Source: Chionoecetes opilio
Lineage: Eukaryota > Arthropoda > Malacostraca > Decapoda > Majidae
Assembly: GCA_016584305.1 (NCBI GenBank)
Contig: JACEEZ010015171.1
Location: 143,501 to 207,500, forward strand
DNA: 64,000 nt
Direction: 5' to 3'
Positions within the stretch are counted from its first letter, which is position 1. Each line of letters opens with the position of its first letter. Of this stretch, positions 9,345 through 20,074 are shown one piece after another. Position numbers and translations under genes: made by a program. The notes beneath the pieces were generated by a model that was given only the letters and a program-made list of their open reading frames with translations, had not been told where the DNA came from and made no database searches.

Positions 9345-9600
9345 CTTGTAGGTTACATGTATCTACGATTGAGGTGGTTTGGGCACGTGAAGAGGAGAAA
9401 AGGTGGTGAGGCATTGGGGAGAGCTGTTAGAATGGAAGTGCCAGGTCGCCGTCTACCGGGCAGGCCAAGGAAGACATGGAGGCAGTGTGTTGAAGAGGAT
9501 CTGGCAGCATTGAGCATTGAAGAAGTCAAGGCAACGGATAGAGATAGTAGTTGGAAGTGTCATTGGCCGTCTAACCTCATAAAAATTATGGGAAAAACCG
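9345..9600 (+). pseudogene. LINE ORF2 C-terminal fragment
   Basis: Encodes RLRWFGHVKRRKGGEALG, PGRRLPGRPRKTWRQCVEED and LAALSIEEVKATDRDSSW. This is the conserved C-terminal block after the reverse transcriptase of non-LTR elements widespread in invertebrates (LRWFGHVxRR...GRPxxxW). It has no RT domain and is a 5'-truncated relic. Confidence 0.8.
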
Positions 9601-9816
9601 ACGTTAAACAGAAAGAAGCTACATGTACATATATACATATGTTCTTTTTTGTTCATGCATGTGATGAAGCAAGAAGCAACAAGGGAACAGGACGAGTGCC
9701 TATCTTTGAGGATAAGCGCTGCCTTTCCTCATACAACAGCTGGATATGCGGTTATGCATTGGCTATTACCGCAACACAGGTAAAGACGTGGATGGGTGAG
9801 TGAGATGGGTTATTTT

Positions 9817-9836
9817 CAGGGGCGTAGCTATAGTCT
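9817..9836 (+). mobile_element. hAT-like terminus
   Basis: CAGGGGCGTAGCTATAG is a typical hAT MITE end. I found no matching inverted partner, so it may be a solo or decayed end. Confidence 0.35.
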
Positions 9837-9859
9837 ATTTATTTATGATGGTCAAAATA

Positions 9860-11130
9860 GGTATCTATCAATGCGGGGACACTAGGCATTTGGAGCTCGG
9901 GGGCATTCTGGGGCCACATAGGAGGGTATCAGGGCATATACACACGGCATACGCACTGTATATATGACATGCATGCATTCATTCAGTCAGAATAAAGAAT
10001 TGGAAGAAATTAATATTCACTTAGACTTTTTCATCAACAGCTCCATGGAACAGCATATGCTAACCTAACTAACTTACTTCCTAACTAAAGAAATGTAGCC
10101 CACTAGGTATACTAAGTTATCATAGTTACTGCTACCACTACTACTACTATTAATATTGTGCACGCCTGGCAGCCTATGCATGAAGTAGCTAACACTCTCT
10201 CTCTCTCTCTCTCTCTCTCTCGTAAACTTTTGCATTATGAAGATGGAACTTGAAAAAAAAAATATTTGAATTAATAAGAAAGAAAATTAAAAATATTAAT
10301 CGAAAATAAACAAATATAAAATATTTTGACTAACCATTGCAATAATTGATCAAGTTTTAAAAATATAGAAATACGAGTCACCATTATGCAGCATAGGTTA
10401 TAAGGGATAGATGACCTTGATATGAACTGAGCTATCTCTAATTATCTCTCTCTTCAAAAACATTAGAGAGAGTGTTATAACAGGGCACACGAAGCTAAGA
10501 ATTAAAGAAATAATGAAATACGAAATGTCCGCCATATTTGATTAGGAAAATTATGATCAAGCAAACAAAAACTGATCTAGTGAATAAACTCTTGACCAAT
10601 AATGGATAGACGAATAACATAAAGCTTCTACGTGTATCCAAGGTCATTTTGAATCCAAGGCACCGTTGTTTTAGTGCTTAGTCTTTAAATAAATAGCTTT
10701 TTACGTGATGGCGAGCCAGACCATTTGCCCTAATAAAAATAGTTTAATATAATGTACATCATACTACATGTCTTCAGTGGCAGATAAAAGTCTGTAGTGA
10801 TGCTAAAATTTGTAATATATTGTGCCTGGCGACATTAGTGCAGTGGCGAGTGACTGGCGACAATAGTGTTATCTACGGTAGGACTGTATGGGAGTAATGA
10901 AGTTTGTCTATTTTTTCGTTTTTTATTTATATAGAGTTGTATTTCTTTTTTTTTTTATGAGTCGTGACATTTGATAGTGTAGTTTTAAGTTTGTGTTTGG
11001 TCTGTTTGTTGTTTGTTGATGAAGGTACATTTATTTTCAAAGACTGTTTGTTTTGTGTTGAGTTTAGGGTCTGGCTGCTTGGTGAGGAATTATTGGAACG
11101 CTGTCTGGCAGATGGTGGTGTTGGCAGTGC
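9860..11130. other. AT-rich gene-free stretch
   Basis: No supported gene. It holds a short CT run (about 10194-10220), and near 10776-10879 a relic of the family whose full copy is at 40880-41353 (CTGGCGACATTAGTG, then TTATCTACGGTA). The rest is unrecognised. Confidence 0.5.
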
Positions 11131-11134
11131 TACA

Positions 11135-11205
11135 TAAGTACATAGTAATATAAGGAAGCTACAAGAGGCTGTGAGACCTACACGAGGTAGTTCATGTTAC
11201 TTAAC
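11135..11205 (-). mobile_element. CR1-like LINE 3' tail fragment
   Basis: AAGGAAGCTACAAGAGGC through CACGAGGTAGTTCATGTTAC matches the inverse of the CR1-like tail at 21990-22040. Confidence 0.65.
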
Positions 11206-11542
11206 ATTACCGAGTGACTGGCGACTATAGTGTATATACGGTACAACGTTGCCGTGACAACAGTATTTTGTTGACATCAACATTGGTTCATTTCACTTCG
11301 CCCAAAAAACTCCTAAAAACATGATTAAACACGCTTAGTAAATGACACGGATATATTAAACTTTTCATTAAGCATATTATTTGTGAATATAGAGAGTCAT
11401 CAGCTAAAAGGTCACAAGAAAAAGAAGAAGCTGGCTCAAGTAAACACAGGTAAACACACAGGTTCAGTGTCATGTTGTTGTTGTTGAAGGGCTGTGATGT
11501 CGAAATCGACGATATTCGCCCTGGTGTACAGCCGTGAATTAA

Positions 11543-12207
11543 TCACAGTCGGGACAGTTGATTAGTCTTCCTCAGGAAGGCACAGGTGAGGCGGATGACG
11601 GCGGGGCGTCGTGATGGGTGGACGGCAGCGGCGGCCAGCAGGGTGGGCAGGTCAAAGGTGGTGACGTTCAGGGCGATGAGTTGACCACGTAGAAGTTGTC
11701 GGTGGGAGTGGAAGCGAGGACACTGCAGCAGGAAGTGGTCAATGGACTCCGGGACGTTCCTGCACCAGGGGCAGTACGGGTCGGGCGTGAGCTGCAGACG
11801 ATGCAGGTGTGCTCTGAGTGTTGTGTGACCGATCCTCAGGCGGGTGAGGGCGACATCCAAGACGCGGGACGTTTGTCTTATCCACGGCTGCGGGGAGGAG
11901 TCGGTACGATATTGACCCATGGAGGTGGCACGGAGGGCGTCGCCGAGCGACCTATCCCAGGCGGAGCGGCAGACATTAGAAATGAGACGCTTGGCGGTGG
12001 AGAGCGGCAGCGGGAGGGGGGTGATGTTTACATCCGAGAGTGCCATCTTTGCAGCAGCATCAGCTACCTCGTTGCCCCGGATATTGCAGTGGGAAGGCAC
12101 CCACTGCAAGGTGATCTTCCAGCCCACTGAGGTGAGGGAGAGGAGTAGCCGTTCAGTGTCATGAAGAGTAAGGTGATGGAGTTCAACAGCAGAGAGGAGG
12201 GTTAATG
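11543..12207 (-). pseudogene. Non-LTR retrotransposon RNase H / C-terminal fragment
   Basis: Reading on the minus strand gives PLTLLSAVELHHLTLHD, then LQWVPSHCNIRGNEVADAAA (the RNase H HCxxxGNExAD motif) and YCPWCRNVPESIDHFLLQCP (a CxxC...H...C zinc knuckle typical after the RT of jockey/I-group LINEs). The frame is open to the natural stop at 11543, but everything upstream of mid-RNase H is missing, as expected for incomplete reverse transcription. The endonuclease and RT are absent. Confidence 0.88.
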
Positions 12208-12236
12208 GGTTCTAGGGAACAACATTCTAGAGGTGG

Positions 12237-13060
12237 TTGATAGGTAGGAGGTATACATACTTAGGGCTGGAAGTAAGTAAGGAAGGAGTTGGAGGAGAAA
12301 GACAAAGGAAAACTAATGAGGGAAAGGCTAGGAGGATGACAGGCACGATCATTAACGGGGGAAGTAGGACAATTAACAAATATGAAGTAAGTAGAAGTCT
12401 TTGGAAAGGAATGGCAGTGCCATATTGCTTGTATGGGTCTGAGATGACCTATTATCGGGAGGGAGACATTACTAAGCTAGAGAGGACACAACATTATGGG
12501 TAGAGGGGGATTAGGAGCCCCAACCAGCACAGCTGTGGAGGCCATTCGAGGAGATATGGGGTGGAGCACCTTCAGGGAAAGGATTTTAAAAGGGAAACTT
12601 AACCTGCTGAAGAAAATAGAGGGACTTAGTGAGGATAGATGGGTGAAGCAGATCCTGAAGGAGGTTGGGACAAGCTCAACATGGATAAAGGAATTAGAGA
12701 GGTGGAAAAGGAGGAAAAACCTAGTAGTAGAAACCTGGGACAGGATAAGAACCAAGGAGGTGAAGATAAGAATAGAAGACAATGGACTAGCTAGGTGGAG
12801 AGCAGGTATGGAGGGTAAATCCACGTTAAAGTGGTACTGTAGGAAAGAGAAGCCTGAGGCACTTCACTGGCATGCAGGTGATTGGGGAAGCAGACTGTTG
12901 GTGAAGGCAAGGACAGGAACACTAGAGGTGAAGGCTAGGAGTAGGGATGGGCAGGACCAGGCCTGTAGCTTCTGTAGAGGAACAAGGGAAACTATTGAAC
13001 ACTTGATAATAAAGAGTGTGGCAGATATGACAGGATCTCATGGGTTGCAGTCTGCCATTT
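12237..13060 (+). pseudogene. Non-LTR retrotransposon post-RT region, frameshifted
   Basis: Two overlapping frames. 12237-12503 gives YTYLGLEVSKEGVGG, PYCLYGSEMTYYREGD and ITKLERTQ. 12496-13074 continues MGRGGLGAPTSTAVEAIRGD, GWSTFRERI and CSFCRGTRETIEHLII. They were one reading frame before a frameshift near 12496. The order YLG motif, then CxxC...H zinc knuckle, is the 3' half of a LINE ORF2. Family similarity ends near 13010. It lies head-to-head with, and is different from, the element at 11543-12207. Confidence 0.82.
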
Positions 13061-13505
13061 CAATCTTAGTTTGATGGGTCTATCTCTTCCTTCTGCATAA
13101 GGTCCCAATCTTACTACTTCCACTTCATCTTCAAGTCTTGTCTCTTCCTCCTCATCATTCAATTTCATCAACCCGTCCTTCATTCACCCTATTAGTCCTA
13201 TTATTCACCTCCCCTTTCAGGAGGAGGAGGAGGAGGGAGAGGAGGCCTTGCCAAGTGTGGTGTGAGTGAGGCAGGAAGCAGGGTGTGGGCCCCGCAGGCA
13301 AGAGCAGAGTGTCACGGCAGCGCGTGGCTCTCTGTATCCTGACTGTCACCACTGTTGCAGGTGCTGAGGTCACAGTCCAAGCCGTCTTCTCCGCCAGGCA
13401 CTGACCCGGCTCGCTCCGGCATCCCCGAGGGTTCCCGCAGGACTGGTCGTCGCGTGTGCTAGCGGGAGTCTTGCTGCGGTGGAGGCTGTGGGGCCGGACA
13501 GCAGC

Positions 13506-14447
13506 ATGAGTGGCCGGGAGCAGCAGGATCAGTCTGCCTCAGGGGTGGGGAGGCACAGGTGTGATGGCAAGAATCACCTGGAGGCAGGCAGCTCAGGCCA
13601 CAAGGCAGACAGTGAGCTGAAGTGCCAGCAGTGTGACAAAACATTCAAACACAAGAGTAAGCTCAAGAGTCATTCCTTGACACACAGTGGTGTTAAGAAT
13701 TATGAATGTTTAGCGTGTGGGAAAAGATTTACTACAAAGGGTAACCTCACCCAACACACCCTGACACACAGTGGTGTTAAGAATTATGAATGTTTAGAGT
13801 GTGAGAAAAGATTTACTACAAAAGGTGACCTCACCAAACACACCCTGACACACAGTGGTGTTAAGAATTATGAATGTTTAGAGTGTGGGAAAAGATTTAC
13901 TAAAAAGGGTGACCTCACCAAACACACCCTGACACACAGTGGTGTTAAGAATTATGAATGTTTAGAGTGTGAGAAAAGATTTACTACAAAGGGTGGCCTC
14001 ACCAAACACACCCTGACACACAGTGGTGTTAAGAATTGTGAATGTTTAGAGTGTGGGAAAAGATTTGCTAGAAAGGGTTCCCTCACCACACACACCCTGA
14101 TACACAGTGGTGTTAAGAATTATGAATGTTTAGATTGTGGGAAAAGATTTACTACAAAGAGTGACCTCACCAAACACACCCTGACACACAGTGGTGTTAA
14201 GAATTATGAATGTTTAGTGTGTGGGAAAAGATTTGCTAGAAAGGGTGAGCTCACCACACACGCCCTGACACACAGTGGTGTTAAGAATCATGAATGCCTA
14301 GAGTGTGGGAAAAGGTTTTATACCAGTAATCAACTCAACAAACACACCTTTAGACACACTGGCTTGCGGGAGTTCAAGTGTGATATTTGTAGCAAGTGTT
14401 TCAAGACAAAGAAGGATATTGCCAAGCACATGAAGATCCACTTTTGA
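13506..14447 (+). CDS. C2H2 zinc-finger protein, ten fingers
   Basis: 313 aa. An in-frame TGA lies at 13365 and the first in-frame ATG after it is 13506, so I start there. A plausible acceptor (CACTGTTGCAG) ends at 13360, suggesting a 5' UTR exon upstream. A 39-residue lead (MSGREQQDQSASGVG...) is followed by ten C2H2 fingers at exact 28-residue spacing, the first Cys at 40 and the last finger at 292-312, ending at Phe313. Fingers 2-8 are near copies (CLECGKRFTTKGDLTKH). The linkers read SGVKNYE in place of the usual TGEKP. This predicts a nuclear, sequence-specific DNA-binding protein; the target is unknown. There is no KRAB, ZAD or BTB domain. A poly(A) signal AATAAA lies at 14630-14635. 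Orthology cannot be assigned. Confidence 0.9.
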   Translation: MSGREQQDQSASGVGRHRCDGKNHLEAGSSGHKADSELKCQQCDKTFKHKSKLKSHSLTHSGVKNYECLACGKRFTTKGNLTQHTLTHSGVKNYECLECEKRFTTKGDLTKHTLTHSGVKNYECLECGKRFTKKGDLTKHTLTHSGVKNYECLECEKRFTTKGGLTKHTLTHSGVKNCECLECGKRFARKGSLTTHTLIHSGVKNYECLDCGKRFTTKSDLTKHTLTHSGVKNYECLVCGKRFARKGELTTHALTHSGVKNHECLECGKRFYTSNQLNKHTFRHTGLREFKCDICSKCFKTKKDIAKHMKIHF

Positions 14448-14629
14448 GGTGGTGTGTTGTGTGGACAAGTGTGGTTGTACCCGTGCCTGTGGGAGTGTGT
14501 CCTGTGTGGCAATGGGTGGTGGTGGTGGTGGGCAGTGTGTTACATGTGTGGTGGCAGCCGTGCCCTTGTGTTCTGTGAGAGAGTAATGGCCCGAGCAGTT
14601 GTTGGGTTGGCAGTGCAGGTGTGACTTTC

Positions 14630-14635
14630 AATAAA
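14630..14635 (+). terminator. Poly(A) signal of the zinc-finger gene
   Basis: AATAAA 183 bp after the stop, preceded by GTGACTTTC and followed by a GT/T-rich region. Confidence 0.7.
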
Positions 14636-14976
14636 TGTATCCAGGGTTTTAAAGGTTTCTCTGCTGAATGCCTTAAAAAACAGTCTTTCCACGCATGAGT
14701 TACACTCCTATTTTCTGCAGGTCACATATATGTATATCGCATAAACCTTACTCTGTCTCTTCATCATTGGACAGCCGCAGGAAAAGTGATGACAACTGCA
14801 TTAAAAGACAAGTCCAAATTGTCTACAAATATACAAGACGACGCGACAAAGTTAGAAAAAACGAGGCTAAAAATATTTACACCCGTTACTTATTACACCC
14901 ACCTGGGATATTTTTGAATTTTTTGGCATATCACAAAATAAATCTATCAGAAACACCCAAAATTCTTTAAGTACTA

Positions 14977-15279
14977 CAGTAAAACCTTTCATATTCGGAC
15001 TAATTGGGCCAAGGAGTGGTCCGAGTAATGCAAGGATACGAATAATGGGGGGATTATATATGGGGGGATATGTAAGAAAAAAAAAAAAAAAAAAAAAAAT
15101 CTAGATGTATATAGTAGCTAGGAAATTTCGCTACCTAAAAAAAATAAAAAATAAAAATTCTAGGTGTATATATTACCTAGAAAATTTCGACCCCTAAAAA
15201 AAAAAAAAAAAAAAAAGGAGGAGGTCCGAATAATGTCAAAGTCCAAATAATGAGGGTCAGAATACGAGAAGGTTTACTG
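14977..15279. mobile_element. Tigger/pogo-like MITE with TA target duplication
   Basis: Ends CAGTAAAACCTTTCATATTC and (inverse) CAGTAAACCTTCTCGTATTC, flanked by TA on both sides (14975-14976 and 15280-15281). 303 bp with internal A-runs and no transposase. The paralogous empty site is at 1650-1725. Confidence 0.82.
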
Positions 15280-15346
15280 TATATTAATGTGTGTTTACGT
15301 GCAGTGGGCACGGGCGGTTCATGGTGTGTCTCGGGTGTTGTTGCAG

Positions 15347-15502
15347 CAAGGGTCGCTACGGGGATTAGTGCCAGTACGCCAACGAGTGTGAGGAGAGCTC
15401 CCAGTGCAGGGCGTTCGGCCGGTGTGTGGACGTCGCCTCCACCGCCTACCCCAAGAAACTGCTACTGTAGGTCCGGCAGGTTTGGCCTCAAGTGTGCACA
15501 GA
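15347..15502 (+). pseudogene. Broken EGF-like exon
   Basis: The acceptor GTGTTGTTGCAG and donor GTAAGT are intact, and the 156 bp between them encode a cysteine-rich EGF-like segment: KGRYGD-stop-CQYANECEESSQC, RAFGRCVDVASTAYPK and, after a one-base frameshift, NCYCRSGRFGLKCAQ. There is an in-frame TAG (where Gln is expected) and a frameshift before NCYC. It therefore looks like a decayed or duplicated exon of a secreted or extracellular EGF-containing protein; the parent gene is not in the window. Confidence 0.65.
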
Positions 15503-15533
15503 GTAAGTGTGTGTGTGTGGGTGTATTTGCCTA

Positions 15534-16777
15534 CAGTAAACCCTCAAAATTAGCGACCTCATAATTGCAGACTTCACTAATTAGAGAGAACTGCAACTCC
15601 GAAATGCCAGTGGTCGCTGGCAGTTTTAACTCACAATTTGGTGAAAAGTTGGTCAACTTGAAAGAAAAATATGGGCTTATTCCACTGCACTTAAAACACA
15701 CAAGTATAATATTAAGAACGATTTTCTTCTATATGTATATTGTATAGAAGCCTGATTCTGTAAAACATTGTATATAACCAAATAACCAAGTAGGTTATAG
15801 TTGAGGAGGCGAGGTAAATGCTACTCTATGATATTATATAGTCAATAACGAATGTTTAGAAGTTATCTATACCTAGGCAGTCATATTTTCCTGCTATTAT
15901 TGTGTATCAATCAGATAGAAAGCCTGGAAGTGCAATGAGTCGACGCGTGAAGTCGTAATGTTTTGATTCAATCGCCCCGCCACAATCTCCCCGCCCACCA
16001 CTCCCCGCCGCGGCACGTCGCCTCCACAATTATAACCTACATTGTCGCAGCAACAAGCCGATTTCGGCATTCTATATTCTACGTTTTTCCAAGGCATTGC
16101 TTATTGTATTTTGACAAGCGTTTGCCAGACGCAGCAGTACTGTCTTAGAAAACAGTGTGAACATCGCCCAAATTTTACATGCCACAATATACATGTAAAA
16201 AATATATTAAGCTTTGCTACTCGAGGCGAGTAATTTGCATTAAATTGCTATTATAGAACGTTCCATCGTAATGCATGTCATCCATATAATTAGTAGAACA
16301 ACAGAAGAACTATATTTTTTGGTATTCAGATGCGGTGCATCAATGTTTATCGCGAAATTAATTTATGAAAAATATTAGTCGCGGAGCCAAAACACAGTAG
16401 ACCAACCTTTGAGTTAAAACTGCCAGCGACCACTGGCATTTCTCGAGTTTCAGATCATTGGAATTAGCGAGTTCATCTCGAAAATTTAATAAATCTTAAA
16501 ATTGCAAAAAAAAAAAAAAAATGGAACGAAACAGTTTAAACATGGCGCGCAGCTGTATCGGCTTCAGTTCATCATCTTCATAATCATCATACAGGTACAG
16601 TAACTTCTTTAGTGTACAGTACTATTATAAATACATATTGTATTCATTGTCTAAGCCAGTAAATAAGGTTCATAGGCTATAGAAACATCATTTTAGGAAG
16701 GCGTCAAGAATTGCCGAAATTCATGAATTAGCGAGGGGGGTTGGAACGTATCCCTCGCTAATTTTGAGGGTTTACTG
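15534..16777. mobile_element. Tigger/pogo-like non-autonomous element, 1.24 kb
   Basis: Perfect start of terminal repeats CAGTAAACCCTCAAAATTAG at both ends (inverse at right), flanked by TA (15532-15533 and 16778-16779). A subterminal inverted repeat containing AATGCCAGTGGTCGCTGGCA occurs near 15602 and, inverted, near 16420. No transposase frame. Confidence 0.85.
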
Positions 16778-16785
16778 TAGTTGTG

Positions 16786-17060
16786 TTTTCCAGGGCCTGA
16801 GCTACACTGGTGTGGTCCCGTCTCCGTATCTACATTTATCCAGTCTTTCTTTCAACTGGTGCACATTATTTGCCGATATCACCTCGTTTAGTCCATTGCA
16901 AACTTGTACATTTCTATGAGGGAAGCTGTACTTCTTTATGTTGTTCAGGCATCTCCCTTTTCCTAGTTGTTTTGTATGTCCTCTTGTGTAGCGACCTTCT
17001 CTTTGTTTCCCAGTCAGTAGTCTCTCATGGTCTGTTTCTTCCATCTTTGTTATCAGCTTA
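16786..17060 (-). pseudogene. LINE C-terminus and 3' tail
   Basis: The minus strand reads DHERLLTGKQREGRYTRGHT, KQLGKGRCLNNIKKYSFPHR, NVQVCNGLNEVISANNVHQL and KERLDKCRYGDG, the C-terminal end of a CR1/jockey-type ORF2. It continues into a 3' tail with GGAGACGGGACCACAC and GTAGCTCAGGCCCTGG, shared with the SINEs at 25056 and 31352. 5' truncated. Confidence 0.8.
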
Positions 17061-17089
17061 AAAATTGTTATTAAGTCTGTGTGTGTATG

Positions 17090-17455
17090 TGTATGTGTAT
17101 TTACCTAGTTGTATTTACCTAGGTGTGATATATGGGAAATAAATTACACTCGTGAGGTTCTGTCTCCTTGTCTCAATCAGTAGATAGATAAATAATAACA
17201 ATGAATTCTCTCTATAGGTACAATGATCTCTCTCTATAGATGATAACAATAATCTCCATATAATAGATAATAACTGATATATATAATAGATCATTAACAT
17301 AACTATGGATAATAACAGTAATTTAATCTAATAAATAATAATAAAACCCCCCTTTACCCACAATATTACAATTACTCATGATTACCAATATTAATTACAA
17401 TTACCCATAGAATTCCCAATATTAATTACCCAATAATCTGGGTAATCAGAATCAG
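17090..17455. other. AT-rich spacer
   Basis: Short degenerate repeats of ATAATAACAATAATCTC and CCCAATATTAATTAC types. No gene supported. Confidence 0.5.
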
Positions 17456-17717
17456 ATAGACAGACAGAGGGATAGACAGGCAGACAGACAGACAGAGGCA
17501 GAGGGATAGATAGACAGACAGACAGAGAGAGATAGACAGACAGACAGACAGAGAGGGAGATAGACAGACAGACAGACAGAGAGAGGCAGAGGGATAGATA
17601 GACAGACAGACAGAGAGAGATAGACAGACAGACAGACAGAGAGGGAGATAGACAGACAGACAGACAGAGAGAGATAGACAGACAGACAGACAGAGAGGGA
17701 GATAGACAGACAGAGAG

Positions 17718-17748
<31 letters not shown>

Positions 17749-17992
17749 GAGGGAGATAGACAGACAGACAGACAGAGAGAGATAAACAGACAGACAGACA
17801 GAGAGGGAGATAGACAGACAGAGAGAGGCAGAGGGATAGATAGACAGACAGAGAGAGAGAGAGAGATAGACAGACAGACAGACAGAGAGGGAGATAGACA
17901 GACAGACAGACAGAGAGAGAGACAGAGGGATAGATAGACAGACAGACAGATACAGACAGACAGACAGAGACAGACAGACAGACAGACAGACT
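17455..17992. repeat. GACA/GATA complex microsatellite
   Basis: Alternating (GACA)n, (GAGA)n and GATA blocks with a longer-range pattern (GAGAGGGAGATAGACAGACA) repeated many times. Confidence 0.92.
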
Positions 17993-18292
17993 TATACAGC
18001 TTTACATAGAGTTTACGCTAAATATAACAAAAAGTGCAATTAGGCTACTTTCATGTTTTTGTTTTGTAATGATGAGTAATGTCTAGGTTCTACATATCAC
18101 TACACTTCTTAATACCCACAAATGCTTATTCATTATCATGTGTCATATTTGTATTGTCTCTATACGTAATAAACAGTGATAGGTATGAAAAATAATAGCA
18201 TCTGGCCCGTCAATACCAAACAACAGACTTTTTCAGGCCACGGACACTTCCATTCCCCAGTTAGTCAGTTATATTGAGGGTCCAGTGTACAT

Positions 18293-18500
18293 GTGTTTTC
18301 TCTGTATGAGTGTTGTGTGTGTGTGTGTACTCCTCTCTCTACCTCTGTCTCTTATCTCTCTGTGTCTCTGTGTCTGTGGCTCTGTTATCTTTCTGTCTCT
18401 GTGACTCTGTTATCTCTCTATCTGGGGAAGGAGTGTGGGTTAGTATGTGCGTGTTTACCATTGGCATCTATTATTTCACTGTCCAGGCTATGTGTGTGTC
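18293..18500. repeat. CTCTGTGTCTCTG low-complexity stretch
   Basis: Pyrimidine/GT-rich simple sequence leading into the 38-bp satellite. The open frames here are Cys/Leu/Ser artefacts. Confidence 0.6.
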
Positions 18501-18503
18501 TAG

Positions 18504-19340
18504 GCCCACCGACGGGTAAAATCTGCATATATAGTTACTAGGCCCACCGACAGGTAAAATCTGCATATGTAGTTACTAGGCCCACCGACGGGTGAAATCT
18601 GCATATATAGTTACTAGGCCCACCGACGGGTAAAATCTGCATATATAGTTACTAGGCCCACCGACGGGTAAAATCTGCATATATAGTTACTAGGCCCACC
18701 GACGGGTAAAATCTGCATATATAGTTACTAGGCCCACCGACGGGTAAAATCTGCATATATAGTTACTAGGCCCACCGACAGGTAAAATCTGCATATGTAG
18801 TTACTAGGCCCACCGACGGGTGAAATCTGCATATATAGTTACTAGGCCCACCGACGGGTAAAATCTGCATATATAGTTACTAGGCCCACCGACGGGTAAA
18901 ATCTGCATATATAGTTACTAGGCCCACCGACGGGTAAAATCTGCATATATAGTTACTAGGCCCACCGACGGGTAAAATCTGCATATATAATTACTAGGCC
19001 CACCGACGGGTAAAATCTGCATATATAGTTACTAGGCCTACCGACGGGTAAAATCTGCATATATAGTTACTAGGCCCACCGACGGGTAAAATCTGCATAT
19101 ATAGTTACTAGGCCCACCGACGGGTAAAATCTGCATATATAGTTACTAGGCCCACCGACGGGTAAAATCTGCATATATAGTTACTAGGCCCACCGACGGG
19201 TAAAATCTGCATATATAGTTACTAGGCCCACCGACGGGTAAAATCTGCATATATAGTTACTAGGCCCACCGACGGGTAAAATCTGCATATATAGTTACTA
19301 GGCCCACCGACGGGTAAAATCTGCATATATAGTTACTAGG
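18504..19340. repeat. 38-bp satellite
   Basis: About 22 near-identical units, GGCCCACCGACGGGTAAAAT followed by CTGCATATATAGTTACTA. Variants CGACAGG...ATATGTAG and CGGGTGAAAT occur as an adjacent pair at about 18547 and again 228 bp later, showing a six-unit higher-order duplication. Confidence 0.95.
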
Positions 19341-19390
19341 CGGCGTGTGTGTGTGTATGTACGCACTCTCACTCCTCACCCTATCCACAG

Positions 19391-19685
19391 AAGGCGAACC
19401 AGAAAGTGAACCCGAACCTTATGGCAAAACAGAACCCGAGAGTGAACCGGAACCAGAAAGTGAACCCAAAAGCGAACCGGAACCTTACGGCAAAGCAGAA
19501 CCGGAACCAGAAAGCGAACCAGAACCATACGGATAAACAGAACCCGAAAGCGAACCCAAAAGCGAAACGGAGCCGTACGGGAAGACAGAACCCGAGGCGG
19601 AAAGTGAACCCAAGGGAGAACCAGAACAATCGAGCAAGCCAGAACCCGAGCCTGAAAGTGAACCTGAAACTGAACCCCATTCAGA

Positions 19686-19688
<3 letters not shown>
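19391..19688 (+). pseudogene. Acidic Glu/Pro/Ser repeat exon with internal stop
   Basis: After an acceptor-like CCCTATCCACAG the frame encodes [20 protein letters not shown] and continues with PYGK-spaced acidic repeats. A TAA at 19534-19536 stands where the other repeats have AAA (PYGK becomes PYG-stop). After it the same frame continues [20 protein letters not shown] up to a (GA)n run. It looks like an acidic low-complexity exon inactivated by one A-to-T change. The parent protein is not recognised. Confidence 0.5.

Positions 19689-19767
<79 letters not shown>
19689..19767. repeat. (GA)n microsatellite
   Basis: Uninterrupted GA dinucleotides directly after the acidic repeat region. Confidence 0.95.
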
Positions 19768-19771
<4 letters not shown>

Positions 19772-20074
19772 TATGCATACTTAAAAAGAAGAAGAAGAAG
19801 AAGAGGAGTAACATAAATGATATTACCAGTAGAAAACACATAATGAGTGAAGACGAAGATGTTGACAGTCTAGATGGGATGGTTGGTGATGGTGGCGCGG
19901 AGCCTGAAACCACAGAGCCATTTAATTGTGGTGATAATACTAATTCAGAAGAGGGATACCGATTCAATGTATCCCTTGCAACACTTTATTTTATTCGAAA
20001 AAATCTGATTAAAAAACATATCAAAGTCTTTGATCTTTTGATTAGCTCACTCTATCGCTCCATTACCTCCAATA

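Noticed and set aside
13479..13505. Earlier GTG start for the zinc-finger protein
   Set aside because: Eukaryotic genes start at ATG; the first in-frame ATG after the upstream stop is at 13506.
18504..19340. CRISPR-like regular array
   Set aside because: Units are contiguous with no unique spacers, in a eukaryotic genome; it is a satellite.
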